Assembly (NCBI GenBank): GCA_024401565.1
Contig: JAKSKU010000024.1
Span: forward strand, 1 to 34,116
Length of the DNA: 34,116 nucleotides
Source of the DNA: Paludibacteraceae bacterium
GTDB lineage: Bacteria > Bacteroidota > Bacteroidia > Bacteroidales > Paludibacteraceae
Direction: 5' to 3'
A model generated the notes under the pieces. That model made no database searches, had not been told where the DNA came from, and saw only the letters and a list, made by a program, of their open reading frames with translations. Of the stretch, positions 32,165 to 34,116 are shown piece by piece. Numbering within the stretch: the first letter of the stretch is position 1; every line of letters starts with the position of its first letter. A program made the translations under genes and the position numbers.

Positions 32165-33430
32165 ATGCAAAAAGATATTTTTAGAACACTTATCAAAGAG
32201 GGACAAGAAGATATAGAGAATATAGAATTAGTAAAACGACCTTTTGAATTTGAAGAGGAAGGCAGATACGTTCTTGTCGGCATCAGACAAGCGGGGAAAT
32301 CATATTTACTATATCAGCGTGCCAAAGATTTTTTGGAGAAAGGACACAACATAAAAGAATTTGTCTATATAAATTTCGACGACGAGCGTCTTTTAGGAAT
32401 GACATCAGATGATTTTGATTTGATTCTGCAAGCATACTCATCGACATATAATTATAAACCAATATTATTTTTTGATGAAATACAAAATATTGATGGCTGG
32501 GAACATTTTGCAAGAAGGTTAGCAAACCAAAAATATATGGTTTTTATAACTGGATCCAACGCGAAAATGTTAAGCCGAGATATCGCGACTACATTAGGTG
32601 CTAGATATTTCGACGAGAAGGTTTTTCCATATTCGTTTGAGGAATTTTTAATAGCTCACGATATCAAACTGGATGACGATTGGGAATTTTCCAAACAAAA
32701 GAATAGTGTCCAACTCTATTTCTCAGATTATTTCAAATGGGGAGGTTTTCCTGAGTTGTTGTTATATCGCAACAAACGTCATTGGCTCAATGGCTTATAT
32801 GAGAAAATCCTTCTTGGTGATATTATCCAACGCAACAACATAAAAAACGAGCATGCAATTCGCTTAGCAATAAAAAGGCTTGCGGAGAATGTAAAACAGC
32901 CGACTTCATACAATCGTCTTGCAAATATGATTAAGAGTACGGGGATATCTACCAATACGGCATCCATCATCGATTATATCAACCATGTAAAGGATGCATG
33001 TCTGATATTCACTCTTGAAAACTATGCTTCAAAATTTGCAGAGAGAGAAAGCACTAAAAAACATTATTTCACAGACAACGGGTTGCTGTCTATCTTTTTA
33101 ACCGACGAGGACACTTCTCTGCTTGAAAATCTATGTGCAATAACTCTTTACAAGAAATACAACAAGACAGAAAGTGCACCTCAATTATACTATTATAACA
33201 AGAATGTCGAAGTGGATTTCTATATACCGGATGACGCCATTGCCATTCAAGCGTCATATAGTATTCAGAATACAGAGACCAGAGTTCGCGAAGTTTCAGC
33301 ATTAATAGCACTTAACAAATTATATCCATTGAAACGAGCAATAATCATCACTTACGATGAAGAGGAGACTATCGAAGAATCAAATCTGACTATTGAAGTC
33401 ATCCCAATTTGGAAATGGTTGTTAAGATAA
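32165..33430 (+). CDS. AAA-family ATPase with DUF4143 domain
   Basis: The 421-aa protein has Walker A GIRQAGKS (about 39-46), Walker B ILFFDEIQNI (about 99-108), sensor TGSNAKML, and then a DUF4143 C-terminal half with a winged-helix-like segment (about 245-280) and EVDFYIPDDAIAIQASYSI. DUF4143 ends in a nuclease-like fold; here EVDF...IQAS keeps the acidic residue but lacks the usual lysine, so cleavage activity is doubtful. Such ATPases occur in many copies in Bacteroidetes, and their function is poorly defined. The gene is flanked by direct-repeat blocks R3 and R4. No partner toxin or antitoxin gene is adjacent. Confidence 0.9.
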   Translation: MQKDIFRTLIKEGQEDIENIELVKRPFEFEEEGRYVLVGIRQAGKSYLLYQRAKDFLEKGHNIKEFVYINFDDERLLGMTSDDFDLILQAYSSTYNYKPILFFDEIQNIDGWEHFARRLANQKYMVFITGSNAKMLSRDIATTLGARYFDEKVFPYSFEEFLIAHDIKLDDDWEFSKQKNSVQLYFSDYFKWGGFPELLLYRNKRHWLNGLYEKILLGDIIQRNNIKNEHAIRLAIKRLAENVKQPTSYNRLANMIKSTGISTNTASIIDYINHVKDACLIFTLENYASKFAERESTKKHYFTDNGLLSIFLTDEDTSLLENLCAITLYKKYNKTESAPQLYYYNKNVEVDFYIPDDAIAIQASYSIQNTETRVREVSALIALNKLYPLKRAIIITYDEEETIEESNLTIEVIPIWKWLLR

Positions 33431-33442
33431 AAAGCAGCTTCG

Positions 33443-33594
33443 AACAATCACCACAGAGACACAAAGATCACAGAGAAAGTCTGCGACTTTTCTATGAGGA
33501 AAAGTGTTGATTTGGAGTTGATTTAAGAGTTTTATTTATTGGCAATAAATAAAAAACAGCCAATTTTATTTACTGGCAATAAATAAAATCGGCT
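33443..33594 (+). repeat. Repeat copy R4 with two AT-rich palindromes, right of the ATPase gene
   Basis: Same order as R3: AACAATCACCACAGAGACAC, GTCTGCGACTTTTC, TTGATTTGGAGTTGATTTAA, then palindrome 3 at 33530-33554 (arms TTTTATTTATTG and CAATAAATAAAA around one G) and palindrome 4 at 33563-33589, extended by AGCC/GGCT to 33558-33594. The last hairpin lies between convergent genes and, followed by ATTTCTGTATTTTT, may terminate the ATPase transcript. Confidence 0.85.
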
Positions 33595-33612
33595 ATTTCT
33601 GTATTTTTCTCC

Positions 33613-34116
33613 CTACCCTATCGTCTTCATTATCTCCGCCGTCTTATCCAATATAGCGATGATTTTCTGATAATGACGAATGTCATCCAACGACAGGGTG
33701 CGACTCTTACGGTCTTTCAACCATTTCTGTGCTGGCTGATAACCTCCTACATAAAAGTCCCACGCTGTTTCACTTACTCCAGAAAAACATTGTTCACTGT
33801 TTATCCAAACGCATCCATCCGCATATTTCGGGATCTCCACTTCGTTGCTTCCTGCTTTTGGAAATTTTGGCAGCGATGCCATTGGCAAACTTGCTCGCAT
33901 CAGATGCAGATCGATCAGTTCATTTCCCAAATCCACAAGTCTCTTATACTCTTTTTCATCCGTAGGCTGAGGAATACGTGGGAAATCTATCTTCAAAAAC
34001 TCTTTATACTTCTCCCTGTAGCTTGGAGAGTGAAGCACAGCATAGATATAAGCAAAAAACTCCTCTGCGTTTCGTCCGCCTAACATCTCTTCCTTGATAT
34101 TCAAATGACGTCCACC
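33613..34116 (-). CDS. Type ISP/IIG restriction-modification enzyme, C-terminal part (partial)
   Basis: The frame is open to the window edge on the minus strand, so the 5' part is missing. The visible 167 or so residues contain FFAYIYAVLHSPSYREKYKE, FLKIDFPRIPQP, LVDLGNELIDLHL, VWINSEQCFSGV, WDFYVGGYQPAQKWLKDR and SLDDIRHYQKIIAIL. This is the C-terminal target-recognition region of large single-chain enzymes that combine helicase or nuclease and N6-adenine methylase domains. The motif series is intact, so the gene may be functional. A TTG or ATG within the frame near the edge should not be taken as the start. Confidence 0.88.
   Translation of the reverse strand, partial: GGRHLNIKEEMLGGRNAEEFFAYIYAVLHSPSYREKYKEFLKIDFPRIPQPTDEKEYKRLVDLGNELIDLHLMRASLPMASLPKFPKAGSNEVEIPKYADGCVWINSEQCFSGVSETAWDFYVGGYQPAQKWLKDRKSRTLSLDDIRHYQKIIAILDKTAEIMKTIG

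Noticed and set aside
32165-33430. Toxin-antitoxin pair involving the DUF4143 ATPase
   Set aside because: No partner ORF adjoins it on either side; only repeat blocks do.

Overview
The window looks like a Bacteroidales chromosome. The evidence is the recurrent Bacteroidetes-type promoter elements (TTTG, about 20 nt, then TAnnTTTG), the SufBCD, OMPP1/FadL-like and BspA-type leucine-rich-repeat genes, and an IS66 remnant. I cannot assign a genus. Functions below are read from motifs and family knowledge; no search was run.

Left end (1-7612): a truncated tRNA-Arg(CCU) and a DMT-family transporter lie on the minus strand. On the plus strand are cdsA, three exopolysaccharide/capsule export genes (Wza-like lipoprotein, Wzc-like BY-kinase, PHP-type tyrosine phosphatase), then psd and pssA and a strong terminator. 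CdsA, PssA and Psd together make the CDP-diacylglycerol to phosphatidylserine to phosphatidylethanolamine route; the export trio sits inside it.

Central operon (7645-18483): this is the most interesting part. It has its own promoter with a dyad at the transcription start, five closely packed genes and a terminator. The genes encode a membrane-anchored vWA protein, a giant tubulin/FtsZ-like protein with an NGGTGSG loop, a two-TM 906-aa protein whose N-terminus resembles a degenerate tubulin-like domain, a five-TM protein with a transglutaminase-like domain, and a signal-anchored HExxH metallopeptidase. Predicted topology puts vWA and metallopeptidase in the periplasm and tubulin-like and transglutaminase-like modules in the cytoplasm, so this may be an inner-membrane-spanning machine.

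Middle (18484-22549): hairpin-rich spacer, a minus-strand Sel1/leucine-rich-repeat fusion protein, a 189-bp MITE-like element, a collapsed IS66 transposase fragment, a small membrane protein with a seven-histidine tail, and a DUF456 protein.

Right-centre (22591-30546): sufBCD, a fused SpmA/SpmB-like nucleoside-recognition membrane protein, an OMPP1/FadL-like outer-membrane barrel, and a MATE transporter.

Right end (30541-34116): an accessory region with four or more copies of a dispersed intergenic repeat. Between copies lie a tiny operon (27-aa peptide, ribbon-helix-helix protein, frameshifted third gene) with a structured leader and its own terminator, a short ORF that runs into repeat sequence, and an AAA/DUF4143 ATPase framed by direct repeats that each end in a pair of AT-rich palindromes. 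The last feature is the C-terminal part of a Type ISP/IIG restriction-modification enzyme running off the window edge.
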